From Gammaproteobacteria bacterium (GTDB taxonomy: Bacteria; Pseudomonadota; Gammaproteobacteria; Pseudomonadales; Azotimanducaceae): DNA of 64,000 bases. The notes under the pieces are model-generated. The model searched no databases. It was not told where the DNA came from and saw only the letters and a list, made by a program, of their open reading frames with translations. Location of the stretch: assembly GCA_026706935.1 (NCBI GenBank), contig JAPOXV010000026.1, positions 463,721 to 527,720 of the forward strand, written 5' to 3'. The position numbers and the translations under genes are program-made. This document shows, in pieces, positions 17,055-26,556 of this stretch (positions within the stretch are counted from its first letter, which is position 1; every line of letters starts with the position of its first letter).

Positions 17055-20000
17055 ATGTTTAACCGTGTACTTATCGCCAATCGAGGTGAAATCGCCATCC
17101 GAATTGCGCGCGCCGCACAGAGTCTAGCTGTGGAAAGCGTTGCGGTGTATCCTCATGCGGATCGCACCTCTCTACACACGCAGTTTGCTACCCACAGTAA
17201 CGTCTTGACAACACAAGCCGGGGCGTTGCCACTTGCTGGTTATCTCGACATTGAACAGCTCATCAGCGTCGCCAAGAAAACGGCGTGTGATTGTGTCCAT
17301 CCAGGCTACGGTTTTCTGGCCGAACATGCGAGTTTTGCTGAGCGATGCGCCGAAGAGGGAATCACGTTTATCGGGCCGTCGGCAGACGTACTTCGAACTT
17401 TTGGCGATAAGGTCGCCGCGCGCGAGCTGGCAGCAACACTTGGCATTCCGGTCGTGCGTGGAAGTGATCAAGCAACCGATCGTGTAGAAGATGCCGCCAA
17501 GGTTGCTACAGACATCGGGTACCCGGTCATGCTTAAAGCTGCGGCAGGTGGTGGCGGAAGAGGCATGCGTGCTGTGGCGTCAGAGGAAGAACTACGACAG
17601 GAATTTGCACTATGCAGCGGTGAAGCAGAATCAGCTTTCGGTGACGGTTCAATCTTCATTGAGAAGCTGATTACAGACCCGCGTCATATTGAGGTGCAGA
17701 TCCTTGCGGACCACGAGGGTGATGTCGTTCACTTGTTTGAGCGCGATTGTTCCATTCAGCTACGTCATCAGAAGGTCATGGAGTTTGAACCCGCGCCGAA
17801 CTTGGACCCAAAGTTGCGAGACACGATCTTAAATCATGCGACGAAGCTCTGTAAAGAAGCAGGTTACACGAACGCTGGAACCGTTGAGTTTCTGGTCGAT
17901 GTGGAAGAGGGTGAGTGCTTCTTTATTGAATGCAATCCTCGTATTCAGGTTGAGCACACTGTCACGGAACAAATCACCGGAGTCGATTTAGTTGAGGTAC
18001 AGTTCCGAATTGCGGCTGGAGAATCTCTGGCTTCACTCGGCATTTCAGATCAGGCGTCGATTGAGCCGATTGATGGTTTCAGCATTCAAGCTCGCGTCAC
18101 AGCGACCGTAGCTGGCAAGATCACAGGATACAGGGAGCCGACAGGACCGGGCATTCGCGTTGACAGCTATGGCTATGACGGCTATGAGGTTAGCGCGCAA
18201 TTCGATCCTTTATTAGCAAAAGTCGTTGCAACGACGACTCGTGATTTTCCTGCGACGCTTGCACGTTTGCGACAAGCATTGGGAGAGTTCCAGATAAGTG
18301 GCATTCAAACCAATCTAGCATCGCTTTCTGCTATATGTAACAACGCACTCGTTGAGGGTGGGGATGCACGAACCACTCTTTTGAGTTCGCAACCCGATCT
18401 GACCAACGCAGACGGTAGAGCTGACAACAGCTTGATTGGATTCCTTGAGCAAACTACTACAGCAAATTCGCCCGTATCAGCTTCGTCCGATTCAACATCT
18501 CAAGCCGACGTTCCTCTTCGTCCGCTAATACGAATCCCTGATGGAGATATTGAGATCACGGTACCTTTGGAAAGTACGCTGGTGGAGTGGTCAGTTGGAG
18601 AAGGAGATCTAGTTAAGACGGGCGATCCGATCGTCGTAGTGAATGCGATGAAAATGGAAACGGTCATATCGGCTCCGAAATCTGGTCGCGTCAGTGCGAT
18701 GCAAGCCTTGAGTGCGGGAGATCAACTTAGCGCCAATGAAACTGTAGCGGCGTTGACGCCACTTGATACCACTGACTCCACGATTCTCGAAACTCGTCGT
18801 GAATCGAGCGATTGGCAATCGACACTGGATCAAGTAGCCACATTACAAGCGATGGCGAAGGAACGCCTTGCAATAGGATCGGAAGAACCGGGCGTCGTTC
18901 GCCAGCGCGATCGCAACAAGCTAACTTGCCGAGAACGCATCGAACTTTTACTTGATACCGACTCGTTTCACGAAGTGGGGTCTGTCACGGGATTCGCGTC
19001 GTACGACGACGAAGGCAATATCGTTGCGTTTACGCCCGCAAACCACGTTGGCGGATGGGGCACGATCGAGCAACGCACAACCATCGTTTGTGCGGATGAC
19101 TTCACTTCGCGTGGTGGACATGCCGATGGCGCCATCGGTGCAAAGAGCTCACACTTAGATCGACTTTCCATCGAGATGCGAGTACCTTCAGTGCGTTTGC
19201 TCGATGGCTCATCGGGCGGTGGAAGTGTCGCCGCGATGGTACCGCAGCAGAAGCAAGAAGGTGAAAGTTCCGCAAAGGAAAGCTCTGGCGCCATCAAATC
19301 GGGACGACCTCGCGTCGCGGGTGGCGGTGGCTCATTTTACCGGGTCACCTCGGTAGCGGGATGTATACCCAGCAGCTGGCGACAGTACCTGTGGTCAATA
19401 TGCTCTTGGGTAGCGTCGTAGGAATCGGAGCGGCGAAAGCTGTCCTTGGCCACTTCTCCGTGATGGTGCGGGATATTGCGCAGTTATTCGTCGCGGGTCC
19501 GCCAGTGGTCAAGCACGCGATGGGGTATGACATCACCAAGGAAGAATTGGGAGATTGGCGCGTTCACTGTAAGAACGGCTCTGTGGATAACTTAGCAGAG
19601 AGTGAAGCGGACGCCGCTGCGATGGTACGAAGGTTCTTGTCGTACTTACCTTCAAGCGTCTACGAAGCGCCTCCGGTATCGTCATGTTCCGACCCGGATG
19701 ACCGTCGAGAAGATGAGTTGTTCTCGATCATCCCAAGAAAGCGCACAACGACGTTTGATATCCGTCACACGATCGACTTGGTCGTCGATAAAGACTCGTT
19801 CTTTGAGATTGGTGGACTGTGGGGAACCGACCAAGTAACAGGGTTTGCGCGGTTCGCGGGTCATCCGGTCGGAGTGATTGCGTCTGATAGTCAGCACGTG
19901 AACGGGGGAGCCCTGACTGCCGACGGCTGTCGTAAATTGACCCGTCATTTGGATCTATGCGATCTATTCCATCTGCCGGTTTTAAATCTTGTTGATAACC

Positions 20001-20464
20001 CGGGATTCGCGGTTGGCTTAGAGCACGAGCTCGCTGGCACGATTCGAGCGGGAGGCGAATGGATGGTTGCGTTTTCGCAAGTGAAAATCCCGATATTCAC
20101 CGTCGTGATGCGACGGAGTTTCGGCGTCGCAGGGAACAACTACGCAACGCCACGTTCTGCTCCCTCAATGAGAGTCGCATGGCCGGCGGCCGATACCGGT
20201 GGCATTCCACCGGAGGGAGGTATCGAAGCGGCGTATCGGCGGCAGCTCGCTGAAGCAGAGGATCCGGAAGCACTGCGTGCTGAATTGAATGCACGAATTG
20301 AGAGTGCACGCGGTCCTTTAGGGCCACTCTCAAAATTCCAGATAGAGGAAATGATCGATCCACGAGATACGCGTCGCTACGTGTGTGAGTGGGTCAGATT
20401 GGCCTATCGGCTGGTCTCGTTACCTGATCAGTTGCACTCTAGGGAGCTGCAATTCCGACCGTAG
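17055..20464 (+). pseudogene. fused biotin-dependent acyl-CoA carboxylase (BC-BCCP-CT) with a one-base frameshift
   Basis: One reading unit encodes biotin carboxylase, biotin carrier and carboxyltransferase domains, like the single-chain long-chain acyl-CoA carboxylases. Residues 1-450 are biotin carboxylase (VLIANRGEIAIRI, HPGYGFLAEHASFA, AAGGGGRGMR, FIECNPRIQVEH). The carrier motif is N-A-M-K-M-E with biotinyl Lys at 533. Carboxyltransferase follows from about 600 (VRLLDGSSGGGSVAAMV). After codon 760 the frame breaks: the first frame ends at 19421 and the rest (MYTQQLATVPVVNMLLG to the end at 20464) is in the next frame. Adding one T to the TTTT run at 19335-19338 restores a continuous S-F-L-P-G-H-L-G-S-G-M-Y-T. 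Total length would be about 1,137 residues. Acyl chain length is not deducible. Confidence 0.85.
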
Positions 20465-20513
20465 CCACGCGCGCATGTAAATTGTGAGAATACACTGACT
20501 TAGGAGAGTCCAG

Positions 20514-21413
20514 TTGGATTTTGAGACTTATAAACGTTATGGCTTGGACAATCCGCCACCGCGGGAGGTCAACGGACGCTCATCCGACGAGATCGCAAAG
20601 TCAACGGTCATACCGGAGGACGGCCAGTACAACCCTTGCGCGGAAGCGTATCCAGGAAGCCAAATTCCGGTTGGCGAATTCACTCGAATCCCCGATTGGA
20701 ATGAATCAAACGTCTATCCAGAGACCACGCGGACAATTTCTATATACCAGTCCGTGAGTGTCGCAGATTCAACGGAACCAGTCACATTCATCTATTTCAA
20801 CGACGGTGATTTCTATCTGTGGCGCGAAGGCGCCGTGCGAGCGACTCGCGTGTTCGACTCGATGAGCGCGAATGGCGAATTACCACCACTTATCGCAGTG
20901 TTTGTTACTGCAGGAACGTCCGAAAGCGAACCAGCTCAACGTAGTATTGAATATGACACGGTTTCAGATCGGCACGTGACGTTTATCGACACTGAGATCG
21001 TTCCCTTGGTTGAAACTAAGACGGGCAAAACACTGGCGAGTGATCCTTCTAGGAGATTGATCTGTGGAATCTCAAGCGGAGGGATTTGTGCCTTTAATGC
21101 AGCTTGGCATTCGCCAACGAGTTTTGGTCGTGTACTAAGTCACTGCGGGTCGTTTGTAAACCTTCGTGGCGGACACAACTACCCGTCGATGATTCGGCGA
21201 ACACCGAGGAAACCCATTCGAGTCTTTCTGCAGAGTGGCCGTCGCGACGCCAATATCGTGCCTGGAAGTTGGCCTATCGCGAACCAAGATGTCGCAGCTG
21301 CGCTTGACTACGCAGGATACGACTATCGCTTCGAGTTTGGCGAAGGCGGTCATAGCTTGCACCATGGCGGTGCCATCTTTGCGGAGTCGTTAAGGTGGTT
21401 GTTTCGAGACTAG
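20514..21413 (+). CDS. esterase D / enterochelin esterase-like hydrolase
   Basis: An alpha/beta-hydrolase of the putative esterase family that includes Fes-type enterochelin esterases and S-formylglutathione hydrolases. The nucleophile elbow is G-I-S-S-G-G (serine near residue 185), preceded by the strand RRLICG. The acid and histidine are plausible in SGRRDAN and EGGHSLHHGG near the C-terminus. There is no signal peptide, so it is probably cytoplasmic. The start is TTG at 20514, with GGAG eleven bases upstream. It follows the acyl-CoA carboxylase by about 50 bp and may be cotranscribed. Its ester substrate is unknown. Confidence 0.8.
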   Translation: MDFETYKRYGLDNPPPREVNGRSSDEIAKSTVIPEDGQYNPCAEAYPGSQIPVGEFTRIPDWNESNVYPETTRTISIYQSVSVADSTEPVTFIYFNDGDFYLWREGAVRATRVFDSMSANGELPPLIAVFVTAGTSESEPAQRSIEYDTVSDRHVTFIDTEIVPLVETKTGKTLASDPSRRLICGISSGGICAFNAAWHSPTSFGRVLSHCGSFVNLRGGHNYPSMIRRTPRKPIRVFLQSGRRDANIVPGSWPIANQDVAAALDYAGYDYRFEFGEGGHSLHHGGAIFAESLRWLFRD

Positions 21414-21482
21414 GCAGGACGTACGTAACGTCTCAAGTCCGAACATAGCACATACGGAGGCTCGTGCTTGAGTCTTAGGTCT

Positions 21483-22700
21483 TCAGTTCGCTCGTTGCGC
21501 GATTTGATCGACTACCGCTTCGAGATTGATAGGACCATCGCGATTAGTTTGTACCGCGATTGTTATTTGCTTGTCGAGATAGTGACGTACATGAGAGCGA
21601 TACCCCATCCAGAGTCCACCGTGCTCAACCACATTGCCGTTGTGGGTTACGAATAAACCAAATCCATAGTGCCAATCAGGGGAATTCGGGTCTTGCCACC
21701 CAGAATTTCGCATCAATTCGAATGTATCGGGTTTTACGATCTCCCCTCGTGCAAGAGCGCTGAAGAACAGAACGAGCATCGTGGGATTCGTTACTAACCC
21801 GCCTCCGGTCCACTCGGACGTAGGATCACTTTTCATGGTCCCGTCGTCTCTTAGGTTTCGTGCACCGCGAGTGTATCCTGGCGTAATGTCGGGTAAGGCG
21901 GAGACGTTTTGTGGGCGAATCAGATCGAGATTTTGTGGTGTCAGGATACGGTCTTGTAGCAGGTTGTAGTAATCGCCTGCGGTTGCCGCTTCGATGATCT
22001 TGCCTAATACAAGATAGCCCGAATCGGAGTAAGCAAATCCTTTCCCAACAGGGAACAGAGGTTTCTTATTCGCCACCATTTCGATCAGCTCATCAGGTGT
22101 GAATCGTATTCCGCCACGGAAAAGTGCCCGCCATATAGAGAGCATCATGTAACGCGTTGTGCCTGGATAGTCGCTTAAACCAGAGCTATGCGAAAGAAGA
22201 TGTCGTATCCGAATGTCTTCGTTGTTGGGGAGGTCGTCGAACCAAGGCTCTTTGCCAACCCATTCCGAAGCTAAGTCATCGACGGAGAGTGTGCCGTCTT
22301 CCGTGAGGAGCATGACGATTGTTGCAGCAAAGCTCTTTCCCGTGCTACCTCCTGGCATCCCGATGTTGTGATCCAACGGAATGTTGTTTTCCACATCGGC
22401 GAGTCCAACTGCAGATTGAATGAGCGCGCCGTCGTTATAGAGCACTGCCGCACGCAGACCGGGCATTTCCTGTTCGATTTGAATTGGAGTGAGAAGCTCC
22501 GTGAGTACATCTTGATCCAACTTGGCTGCGTTACCTTGACTGAGTAGAAGTGCCACAAACAGAAATAAATGACTGGCACAACCGTTATCGGTTATGTTTT
22601 GAAGGAGGTTATCAAACACTCGTGATACGACCTGTCGTCCTGATGTCGTGACTACGAGAGAGTTTATACGGATAGATTTACGCGCGAAGTCGCTGCCCAA
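21483..22700 (-). CDS. serine hydrolase, beta-lactamase (class C/ PBP-like) family
   Basis: The catalytic S-x-x-K motif is seen in GGSTGKSFAATIVML, the Y-S-x-S type second motif in GFAYSDSGYLVLG, and the third region near VEHGGLWMGYRS. The HLLSHSSGLSDYPG stretch is typical of the Beta-lactamase/esterase EstB family rather than true beta-lactamases. A hydrophobic segment HLFLFVALLLSQGNA followed by AKLDQ looks like a signal peptide, so the real start is probably downstream of 22700, and the enzyme is exported. A second member of the family is at 59446-60756. Substrate may be a peptide, ester or D-amino acid compound. Confidence 0.8.
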   Translation of the reverse strand: MGSDFARKSIRINSLVVTTSGRQVVSRVFDNLLQNITDNGCASHLFLFVALLLSQGNAAKLDQDVLTELLTPIQIEQEMPGLRAAVLYNDGALIQSAVGLADVENNIPLDHNIGMPGGSTGKSFAATIVMLLTEDGTLSVDDLASEWVGKEPWFDDLPNNEDIRIRHLLSHSSGLSDYPGTTRYMMLSIWRALFRGGIRFTPDELIEMVANKKPLFPVGKGFAYSDSGYLVLGKIIEAATAGDYYNLLQDRILTPQNLDLIRPQNVSALPDITPGYTRGARNLRDDGTMKSDPTSEWTGGGLVTNPTMLVLFFSALARGEIVKPDTFELMRNSGWQDPNSPDWHYGFGLFVTHNGNVVEHGGLWMGYRSHVRHYLDKQITIAVQTNRDGPINLEAVVDQIAQRAN

Positions 22701-22763
22701 GAGACGTCCCTGAAATCCATCTGTCTACGTAGCGTAAATCGTAATTTCTGTTTCCAGTCTGGA

Positions 22764-23513
22764 TTGTGCGGGAGATCGGTTCTAATTCTTTTGGATCGCT
22801 CATTCGACAATCGTGTTGGCACGCTATTGAACGAAACCCTACCGATATTGCGTCGTACCGTATTAACGGTCGTAGTGATTATCTTGTCATTTGTTCATTT
22901 CAGCATAAATGCGGCGTGCCCAGAACCCATAGTGGAATCAATTGAAACCTTAAGCTCTTCAAAAGTCATTCAAGCGGTTGAAGAGGACACGCTCCGAGTT
23001 CTCGAGTCGGGACCAACCTACAAGATCTACGATGCTGGCGTAAAACAATACGGTGAGTTAACAGCTCTCGTCCAGTCAAGCAATACACCGATTTCACTGG
23101 GAGAAGAGATGCGCCCCTATATGAATACGCAACGTTTATGGACATTTTTTCGAAATAACGACATAAGCCTTCAAGATGACCCGCCCGAGGAGCTTTATGT
23201 CTACAACTGGATAGAAAAAGCGCAGGGGAAGATGATTTTTGACGTCGGGATTCCGATACGCGAGCAGGCGATTAACACAACTCTACCGAATTGGCTTCAG
23301 ACTAAGACGTATGAACCGATGAAGTTCGCCAGTCTCGTCTATGTTGGACCTTTTCCACATCAAGAAGGAAGTGGGTGGCAGAAAATCCAATGGGAAGCTC
23401 GTGCACGAGAAAAAGGGTGTGTATACGACGAACGCATGTATCGGGAGCTATACCACCGGTATGACTTCGCAAATAATCAGCACATCACCGAGGTTCAAAT
23501 AAGTATTAAGTGA
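22764..23513 (+). CDS. exported GyrI-like effector-binding domain protein
   Basis: A hydrophobic segment (RRTVLTVVVIILSFVHFSINA) early in the protein looks like a signal peptide, so the mature part begins near ACPEP. The remainder resembles the GyrI-like/SOUL small-molecule-binding fold, with the ELYVYNWIEKAQGKMIFDVGIPI strand and a second half centred on ASLVYVGPFPH. Proteins with this fold usually bind a ligand as an effector domain of regulators; here it stands alone and outside the cytoplasm. The upstream TTG at 22764 may not be the true start; a TTG near the arginine pair would give a tidier signal peptide. Function is unknown. Confidence 0.55.
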   Translation: MCGRSVLILLDRSFDNRVGTLLNETLPILRRTVLTVVVIILSFVHFSINAACPEPIVESIETLSSSKVIQAVEEDTLRVLESGPTYKIYDAGVKQYGELTALVQSSNTPISLGEEMRPYMNTQRLWTFFRNNDISLQDDPPEELYVYNWIEKAQGKMIFDVGIPIREQAINTTLPNWLQTKTYEPMKFASLVYVGPFPHQEGSGWQKIQWEARAREKGCVYDERMYRELYHRYDFANNQHITEVQISIK

Positions 23514-23521
23514 CCTGTAAT

Positions 23522-23566
23522 AGCGTTTGCCAAGCGGTCAAACGCTCATCGAGTCGCGCGACTCGA
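23522..23566. repeat. two tandem hairpins between a GyrI-like and an LLM gene
   Basis: AGCGTTTG (23522-23529) pairs perfectly with CAAACGCT (23539-23546). Two bases later an 18-bp perfect palindrome, TCGAGTCGCGCGACTCGA, spans 23549-23566. Neither is followed by a T tract. They could form a factor-independent but U-less terminator for the upstream gene or an operator for the LLM oxidoreductase gene at 23640. Confidence 0.5.
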
Positions 23567-23639
23567 GCTAAATAGAATCGCAAGCACGTGTCCTGTCGAT
23601 ACGTAGTTGGAACAGGGTCTCTGAGGTCTGGAACGAACA

Positions 23640-24689
23640 ATGAAAGTAACGAGTGGCGTAGGAGGTTGGCCGGGTTCGGTCGGTGAGCAGGCTCAACGAG
23701 CCGAATCGGCGGGCTATGACATCATCGGGTGCGGTGAACTATCCCATGATTCGATCGTCACGATGACGTTAGCTGCTGCAGCGACGAAAAAGATCGGTAT
23801 TCAGACGTCGGTGACGATTGCGTTTCCACGTAGCCCGTTCGTGTTGGCAATGCAGAGCTGGGATATTCAGCAGCTGTCGAACGGACGTTTTACGATCGGT
23901 TTGGGCAGTCAGGTCAAAGGTCACAACGTTCGTCGGTTCGGTGGTACTTGGTCGCCGCCAGGACCACGAATGCGGGAGTACATCCAGATGATGCGGGCTG
24001 TTTGGGATTCTTGGCAAAACGGTACGCGTCCCGAGTTTCTCGGTAAGCACTACACCTATACATTGATGACGCCAAATTTCAATCCGGGTCCTTTGGATTG
24101 CAGACTACCCAAGATCGGTCTAGCGATGGTTGGACCCGTCATGGCGCGCGTCGCCGGCGAAGTTGCTGACGTGATCATGCCTCACGGCGGCATCATGTCG
24201 GATCGCTACATGCGCGAAGTCTTGCTTCCTTCCGTACGTGCCGGATTGGTAAAGTCCGGACGGACATGGGACGATATCGAGATTAACTCGAGTGGATATC
24301 TGATCATGGGCGAGAACGACAGTGAGATCGAACAGAGCATCGAAGCGATGCGGCGACCATTGTCTTTCTATGGGTCGACGCGAACCTATCACAAGGTTCT
24401 GGCTCTACATGACCTCGAAGAATTGGGTCTTAAACTGCATGCACTGTCACTAAACGGGAAGTGGGAGGAAATGCGTGAGACGGTGCAACCTGATGACATC
24501 CTAAAACTCGCGCAGACGTGTACGTACGACGGCTATCCAGATTTCTTACGAGAGCACCGGGAATACGCCTCGATTACTGGTTTTTCGATGCCGCAACGTA
24601 CTGACGAAGAACGCGAACGCTACAGTGCGATCATGGGAGAAGTTCAATCGATCGAGTCCGGTCGGGTACCGCACGGTCTTGAAATCTAG
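23640..24689 (+). CDS. LLM class F420-dependent oxidoreductase (TIGR03617-like)
   Basis: This belongs to the luciferase-like monooxygenase superfamily of TIM-barrel flavin or F420 enzymes. Family features are AESAGYDIIGCGEL, the strand IGIQTSVTIAFPRSPF, SNGRFTIGLGSQVKGHNVRR (a cofactor-binding region) and FLGKHYTYTLMTPNF. The pattern fits the subgroup first described from mycobacteria as F420-dependent. No cofactor gene is nearby, so F420 use is inferred from the family only; FMN is possible. At 349 residues it is the usual length. It ends 6 bp before the convergent dctM-like gene. Confidence 0.8.
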   Translation: MKVTSGVGGWPGSVGEQAQRAESAGYDIIGCGELSHDSIVTMTLAAAATKKIGIQTSVTIAFPRSPFVLAMQSWDIQQLSNGRFTIGLGSQVKGHNVRRFGGTWSPPGPRMREYIQMMRAVWDSWQNGTRPEFLGKHYTYTLMTPNFNPGPLDCRLPKIGLAMVGPVMARVAGEVADVIMPHGGIMSDRYMREVLLPSVRAGLVKSGRTWDDIEINSSGYLIMGENDSEIEQSIEAMRRPLSFYGSTRTYHKVLALHDLEELGLKLHALSLNGKWEEMRETVQPDDILKLAQTCTYDGYPDFLREHREYASITGFSMPQRTDEERERYSAIMGEVQSIESGRVPHGLEI

Positions 24690-24695
24690 CTGATC

Positions 24696-26057
24696 CTACA
24701 GCGACGGTAACCACGTTGCGAGGGCGGGGAACAACACAAGGATTCCGATCAAGATGAGCTGGAGCACGATGAAGGGCGCGACACCTTTATAGATCGCCAC
24801 GGTTTCAACGGTCGCAGGTGTGACACCACGAAGATAGAACAACGCAAACCCAAAGGGTGGCGTTAGAAATGAGGTCTGCAGATTGACCGCGATCAGCACG
24901 CCCAGCCAGACAGGATCGATGCCCATGGCAAGTAATACGGGTCCAACGATAGGCACGACGATATACGTGATTTCCACGAAATCCAACACGAAGCCGAGCA
25001 AAAAGATGACCAGCATGACGATGCCCACTGCGAGCAGCGGCGCATGTTCGATGTGGGCAAACCAACTGGATACCAGCTCGTCGCCACCATAGCCGCGAAA
25101 CACCAAAGAAAACACCGAAGCGCCAATGAGGATGAAGAAGACCATCGCGGTCGTCGTTAGTGTGGACCGACAGATTTCCTTCAGGGTTTCGATGGTTAGT
25201 GCTCTTTGTAGTAAACCCATGAGCAGCGCACCACACGCACCGACTCCTGCAGCTTCGGTCGGTGTGGCATAACCCGCCAGGATAGAACCAAGCACCACGA
25301 CGATTAACAATATCGGTGGTACCAAGCTCGTTAGCAATTCACCGAGATTCAGCTCTTCTTCGCTTCGTACGGCGGGTGGTGCTACCGATTTATCAAATTG
25401 ACTGCGAGTGAAGATATAGGTTGCATAAAGCGCAACTAGCACTAGTCCTGGTAGCAATGACCCAATGAACAGGTCCTCCACGGATACTGTTTTAGGATTG
25501 AACACCCCGGTGGAGAGTTGTGCTTGTTGATATGCATTCGAAAGCACATCACCGAGTAGTACGAGTGCGATTGAAGGCGGGATGATCTGACCAAGGGTGC
25601 CAGTGGCCGCGATTGTGCCAGTGGCAAAACTTGGGCGGTAGTTTTGATTCAGCATGACGGGCAGCGCAAGTAGCCCTAGCGTCACTACCGTCGCACCAAC
25701 GATGCCGGTGCTAGCAGCCATCAGCGCACCCACAAGTACCACTGCGATAGCTAGGCCGCCTGGAGTTCGCGCCATCAATATGGCTAGAGATTGCAGTAGC
25801 TTGTTAGCGATGTTGGTGCGTTCGAGCGTGACACCCATCAAGATGAACAGCGGTAGAGCAATCAGCACCGTGTTGCTCATAACGCCAAAGATGCGGATCG
25901 GCATAAAACCGAGATCTGCTAGGTGGAAAACGCCAGTCACTGCTCCAACGAGTGCAAAGATGAGTGCGACACCGGCCAGTGTCGGGGCGACTGAATAACC
26001 GCTAAGGATCATCAGAAAAACCACTGCGAACATAAGCAGCGGTAGCCATTCAATCAA
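24696..26057 (-). CDS. TRAP transporter large permease, DctM family
   Basis: The large TRAP subunit drives sodium- or proton-coupled solute uptake. It has 11-13 hydrophobic segments and family stretches such as ALPLFILMGVTLERT, GPGLVLVAL-type loops, GYATPTEAAGVGA and FLTPPFGFALFYLRGV. I prefer the TTG at 26057, which overlaps the dctQ stop by 8 bp and gives the family-typical beginning I-E-W-L-P-L-L-M-F; an ATG lies at 26090. It is the last gene of a ubiA-dctQ-dctM unit. No solute receptor gene is adjacent. Confidence 0.9.
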   Translation of the reverse strand: MIEWLPLLMFAVVFLMILSGYSVAPTLAGVALIFALVGAVTGVFHLADLGFMPIRIFGVMSNTVLIALPLFILMGVTLERTNIANKLLQSLAILMARTPGGLAIAVVLVGALMAASTGIVGATVVTLGLLALPVMLNQNYRPSFATGTIAATGTLGQIIPPSIALVLLGDVLSNAYQQAQLSTGVFNPKTVSVEDLFIGSLLPGLVLVALYATYIFTRSQFDKSVAPPAVRSEEELNLGELLTSLVPPILLIVVVLGSILAGYATPTEAAGVGACGALLMGLLQRALTIETLKEICRSTLTTTAMVFFILIGASVFSLVFRGYGGDELVSSWFAHIEHAPLLAVGIVMLVIFLLGFVLDFVEITYIVVPIVGPVLLAMGIDPVWLGVLIAVNLQTSFLTPPFGFALFYLRGVTPATVETVAIYKGVAPFIVLQLILIGILVLFPALATWLPSL

Positions 26058-26556
26058 TGGTTTGTCGTGTTCCGAATAGCAACCGGACAATTTCGCACAG
26101 CGATTGCAGAATCAATAGTGTCGCGGACAGCGGGATAAGCGATTTGAGCAGATAGATTCCCGGAATACCACCAACTTCCGGTGAACTTTCTTGGACGCGC
26201 CAGGATGCAAGCACGTAATCCCAGCTATATACGATCAAGAGGATAGCGAAGGGAATCAGAAATAACGCATGTCCACCGAGATTGATTAAGCGTTTGACGT
26301 TGGGTTTTAGTCTCGTATAGATGATGTCGACACGGACGTGACTGTCCGTCTGTAGTGCATACGACAAGCCGAGCATGATGAGAGTGGCATGCATATATAG
26401 GACGGATTCCTGAAGTGCGATCGAGCCGATATCGAATACATAGCGCAAAACAACGATGACAAGCGTGAGCAAAGCCATGAGAAGGACGAGCATGGCAACC
26501 GATTTACCCAATAGTTCATTGGTCCGTTCGATCAGCCGAACCACCTTCGAGATCAA
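26050..26556 (-). CDS. TRAP transporter small permease, DctQ family
   Basis: A four-span membrane protein that partners with DctM. Hydrophobic helices cover AMLVLLMALLTLVIVVLRYVF, the following YMHATLIMLGLSYAL, HALFLIPFAILLIVYSW and LIPLSATLLILQSLC, with the family motif HVRVDIIY after the second. I place the start at TTG 26556, where T-T-G-A overlaps the ubiA stop by four bases; upstream in-frame start codons reach 26604. It is encoded between ubiA and dctM and is probably translated with both. Confidence 0.88.
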   Translation of the reverse strand: MISKVVRLIERTNELLGKSVAMLVLLMALLTLVIVVLRYVFDIGSIALQESVLYMHATLIMLGLSYALQTDSHVRVDIIYTRLKPNVKRLINLGGHALFLIPFAILLIVYSWDYVLASWRVQESSPEVGGIPGIYLLKSLIPLSATLLILQSLCEIVRLLFGTRQTID

